Assembly (NCBI RefSeq): GCF_025353065.1
Contig: NZ_JANXRJ010000065.1
Coordinates: forward strand, 1 to 37,962
DNA: 37,962 bases
Origin: Lapillicoccus sp.
Lineage (GTDB): Bacteria > Actinomycetota > Actinomycetes > Actinomycetales > Dermatophilaceae
Direction: 5' to 3'
The position numbers and the translations under genes were made by a program. Positions 35,394-37,962 of this stretch are shown here, piece by piece; the stretch's first letter is position 1, and the number at the start of each line of letters is the position of its first letter. The notes beneath the pieces are model-generated. The model saw nothing but the letters and a program-made list of their open reading frames with translations. It made no database searches and had not been told where the DNA came from.

Positions 35394-35399
35394 GACCGG

Positions 35400-36845
35400 G
35401 TGTTCCTCACCCTGACCTCGACGGCAGAGCCTGCGACCGACCTCGGCTACCTCCTCCACAAGCACCCCGACCGCGTCCAGGTCTTCGAGCTGCCGGTGGG
35501 TCGGGCGCACGTCTACTACCCCGAGGCCACGGCCGACCGGTGCACGGTCGCGCTCCACGTCGAGGTCGACCCGATCGCCCTGGTGCGCGGGAAGCGTTCT
35601 GGCGCGGAAGGATTCGCGCTCGCGCAGTACGTCAACGACCGACCGTATGCCGCATCCTCGATGCTCGCGGTCGCCCTCGGGCGGGTTTTCGGCACGGCCA
35701 TGAAAGGCCGGTGCGCCGCCCGTCCCGACCTCGAGGGCGTCGCGATCCCCCTGACCATCCACGTCCCCGCCACCCCGACGAGCGAGGGGCCCGAGCATGC
35801 GCTGCGCCTCTTCGCCCCGCTCGGGTGGGCGGTGGAGACGGTGGTCGTCCCACTCGACCCGGACGTCCCCCACTGGGGCGACGCACCCTACGTCGACCTC
35901 ACGCTCACCGGCACCCTCACCGTCGCCGAGGCGCTCAACCACCTCTACGTCCTGCTCCCGGTCCTCGACGGGTCCAAGCACTACTGGGTCGGCACGGACG
36001 AGGTCGACAAGCTCGTGCGCACCGGCGGGGGCTGGCTGCGCGACCACCCGGAGCAGGCCCTCATCACCAGTCGCTACCTGGCGCGTCGCCGGGGCTACGT
36101 GATCGACGCCCTGGCCCGCCTCGCCGAGCTGGACGACGACATACCGGCTGGGGAGGCTGTGCCGACGGACGAGTCCACGCCGCGCGGCGACCCGTCCGCA
36201 CCCACCGTCGCGCCCACGGCCATCCCCCTCGTTCGCCTCCGCATCGAGGCGGTGCTCCAGGCCCTCGCCGACGTCGGCGCCCACCGCATCGTCGACCTCG
36301 GCTGCGGCGAGGGTGCCCTCCTGCGCGAGCTCCTGGCGACGCCCACCTTCAGTGAGGTCGTCGGTGTCGACGTCTCCGCCCGTGCGCTCGAGCGGGCCGA
36401 GAAGCAGCTGCACCTCGAGCGCCTGTCCGACACCCAGAGGCGCCGGATCCGGCTGCGCCAGTCGTCAGCGACCTACCGGGACACCGAGCTGGTCGGCTAC
36501 GACGCAGTCGTCCTCATGGAGGTGGTCGAGCACCTCGACCCCGACCGGCTGCCCGACCTCGAGCGCAGCGTCTTCGGCCACGCCCACCCTGGCTCGGTCG
36601 TCGTCACGACGCCGAACGCCGACCACAACGTCCTCTACCCCCACCTCGCCGCCGGCACGATGCGTCATCGGGACCACCGGTTCGAGTGGAGCCGTAGCCA
36701 GTTCGCCGACTGGGCCGAGGGTGTCGCCGCGACCCACGGGTATGCCGTTGAGCTGCGGCCCGTCGGTGCGCAGGACCCGGCGCACGGGTCCCCGACCCAG
36801 CTCGCGCTGTTCACACAGGCCTCTCGACACGGAGGTGCGGCATGA
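35400..36845 (+). CDS. hen1: 3'-terminal RNA ribose 2'-O-methyltransferase Hen1
   Basis: This 481-residue enzyme methylates the 2'-OH at the 3' end of cleaved RNA before ligation, protecting the repaired site from re-cleavage by ribotoxins. GTG 35400 gives FLTLTSTAEPATDLGYLLHK, the family N-terminus, and that domain runs to about residue 245. The methyltransferase domain has SAM motif VDLGCGEG (298-305), the metal-site signature EVVEHL (Glu374, Glu377, His378), TPNADHN and RHRDHRFEW. A charged linker of about 30 residues joins the halves. The stop overlaps pnkp by 4 bp (ATGA), showing a coupled repair operon. Confidence 0.96.
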   Translation: MFLTLTSTAEPATDLGYLLHKHPDRVQVFELPVGRAHVYYPEATADRCTVALHVEVDPIALVRGKRSGAEGFALAQYVNDRPYAASSMLAVALGRVFGTAMKGRCAARPDLEGVAIPLTIHVPATPTSEGPEHALRLFAPLGWAVETVVVPLDPDVPHWGDAPYVDLTLTGTLTVAEALNHLYVLLPVLDGSKHYWVGTDEVDKLVRTGGGWLRDHPEQALITSRYLARRRGYVIDALARLAELDDDIPAGEAVPTDESTPRGDPSAPTVAPTAIPLVRLRIEAVLQALADVGAHRIVDLGCGEGALLRELLATPTFSEVVGVDVSARALERAEKQLHLERLSDTQRRRIRLRQSSATYRDTELVGYDAVVLMEVVEHLDPDRLPDLERSVFGHAHPGSVVVTTPNADHNVLYPHLAAGTMRHRDHRFEWSRSQFADWAEGVAATHGYAVELRPVGAQDPAHGSPTQLALFTQASRHGGAA

Positions 36846-37962
36846 CGACCGTCGACGCCCGGGAGATGTCTCTTCCAGAGCTGTGTCTCGTCGCCCTCGT
36901 GGGCATCTCCGGGTCCGGCAAGTCGACCTTTGCCGCCGAGCACTTCGGCCGATACGAGGTGACCTCGAGCGACGTCTGCCGGGGCCTGGTGTCCGACGAC
37001 GAGAACGACCAGTCGGCCTCGGCTGCAGCCTTCGACGTGCTGGGCTACATCGCCGGCAAGCGGCTCGCCGCCGGACGGCTCACGGTCATCGACGCCACCA
37101 ACGTCTCGACGGAGGCCCGCCGTCAGGTCGTCGAGCTCGCGAAGGCCCACGACGTGCTCCCCGTGGCGATCGTCCTCGACGTCCCCGTGTCGGTCGCGGT
37201 CCAGCGCAACGCGGCCCGGGCCGACCGCGACTTCGGTGCCCACGTCGTCAAGCGTCACCACGACCAGCTCCGTCGGTCACTGAAAAGCCTGCAACGAGAG
37301 GGGTTTCGCCGGGTGCACGTGCTCTCCGGAGTCGACGAGATCGCCTCGGTCACGGTCAGCCGCGAACGGCTCAACAACGACCGCCGCGATCACCATGGGC
37401 CGTTCGACGTCATCGGCGACGTGCACGGCTGCCGCTCCGAGCTCGAGACGCTGCTGGGACGCCTCGGCTACGACCTCGTCCGGGACGGCGCCGGCCGGCC
37501 CGTCGACGCCGTCCACCCGGAGGGCCGCACCGTGGCCTTCCTGGGTGACCTCGTCGACCGTGGCCCGGACTCCCCGGGCGCCCTGCGGCTGGCCATGGGG
37601 ATGACGGCCGCCGGGCACGCCATCGCCGTCCCCGGCAACCACGAGAACAAGCTGGTGCGCGCCCTCCGGGGCCGTCAGGTCCAGATCAGCCACGGTCTCG
37701 CCGAGACCCTCGCGCAGCTGTCCGAGGAGCCGCCCGAGTTCCGCGACGCGGTGACCACGTGGTGCGACGACCTCGTCTCGCACCTCGTCCTCGACGACGG
37801 GCGCCTCGTCATCGCCCACGCCGGCCTGCCCGAGGCGTACCACGGGCGCACCTCGGGCCGGGTCCGGTCCTTCGCCCTCTACGGCGACACGACGGGGGAG
37901 ACCGACGAGTTCGGCCTGCCCGTGCGCTACCCCTGGGCGGTGGACTACCGCGGGCGGACGAC
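36842..37962 (+). CDS. pnkp: Polynucleotide kinase-phosphatase (RNA repair), cut by the window edge
   Basis: This is the 5' part of bacterial Pnkp, with 373 complete codons and no stop before 37962. The enzyme heals and seals broken RNA with Hen1. The kinase domain has P-loop GISGSGKST (21-29) and RNAARADRDFG. The metallophosphatase domain has GDVHG (Asp193, His195), GDLVDRG (Asp236) and GNHE (Asn266, His267). The adenylyltransferase/ligase domain should follow outside the window, since full proteins are about 850 residues. ATG 36842 follows GGAGG and overlaps the hen1 stop. Confidence 0.96.
   Translation, partial: MTTVDAREMSLPELCLVALVGISGSGKSTFAAEHFGRYEVTSSDVCRGLVSDDENDQSASAAAFDVLGYIAGKRLAAGRLTVIDATNVSTEARRQVVELAKAHDVLPVAIVLDVPVSVAVQRNAARADRDFGAHVVKRHHDQLRRSLKSLQREGFRRVHVLSGVDEIASVTVSRERLNNDRRDHHGPFDVIGDVHGCRSELETLLGRLGYDLVRDGAGRPVDAVHPEGRTVAFLGDLVDRGPDSPGALRLAMGMTAAGHAIAVPGNHENKLVRALRGRQVQISHGLAETLAQLSEEPPEFRDAVTTWCDDLVSHLVLDDGRLVIAHAGLPEAYHGRTSGRVRSFALYGDTTGETDEFGLPVRYPWAVDYRGRT

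Noticed and set aside
34236..35399. A 388-codon upstream extension of the Hen1 frame
   Set aside because: It is antisense to the LysR and PhnB-like genes. Hen1 family N-termini begin at the GTG at 35400, where a -10 box fits.

Overview
The window is very GC-rich DNA (about 70% by eye) from an actinobacterium. Actinobacterial families include a DinB/DUF664 protein of the mycothiol-linked type, a PPOX-type flavin protein, DUF3224, DUF5134, an ECF42 sigma factor with its YCII partner, form I CO dehydrogenase and bacterial Pnkp/Hen1. Start codons are often GTG and several genes look leaderless. A Micrococcales relative (Intrasporangiaceae-like) is my best guess, by inference only. I saw no tRNA, rRNA, transposase, phage gene or CRISPR array.

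Layout. 1-4.6 kb: a small unknown ORF, a frameshifted GNAT acetyltransferase, a LysE exporter/SRPBCC pair, a secreted SGNH esterase and a methyltransferase. 4.7-14.5 kb, all on the minus strand: a very large secreted subtilase with C-terminal Asp-box repeats, a TrmB/LuxR-like regulator, and a 1,290-residue secreted M36 metalloprotease. Phased direct repeats and dyads lie upstream of the two protease genes. 14.7-23.5 kb: an ECF42 sigma/YCII pair (sigma frameshifted) and then small housekeeping or stress-type genes (alpha/beta hydrolase, DinB, PPOX, SnoaL-like, GNAT, MOSC, DUF3224, VOC, SLATT two-TM protein, methyltransferase, YjbR, DUF5134, broken DUF2568). Many of these have a -10 hexamer 6-7 nt before the start codon.

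23.6-30.5 kb is the metabolic core: coxM-coxS-coxL, an XdhC-like factor carrying a C-terminal YHS domain, coxD (MoxR AAA+ ATPase) and coxE (vWA). CoxL carries the form I active-site signature AYACSFR, so this should be a true aerobic CO dehydrogenase operon that oxidises CO at trace or bulk levels and feeds electrons to respiration. 30.6-33.3 kb holds a secreted protein, a perfect 23-bp inverted repeat, and an unusual STAS-plus-HTH gene interrupted by an in-frame stop. 33.8-38 kb: a LysR regulator, a PhnB-like protein, and a divergent hen1-pnkp RNA-repair operon that runs off the right edge.

The strongest unexplained signal is distributed. The hexamer GTATGC/GCATAC (often GGTATGCC) occurs about 31 times across the window, in all reading frames and on both strands. 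It forces rare codons (ATA Ile, GCA Ala, TAT Tyr, CAT His), while the related GTACGC/GCGTAC is scarce (about 7). This looks like a sequence-specific mutational or selective process, for example deamination at a methylated cytosine. Separately, four genes carry apparent frameshifts and one an in-frame stop, so sequence quality or real gene decay needs to be separated before function is assigned to them.
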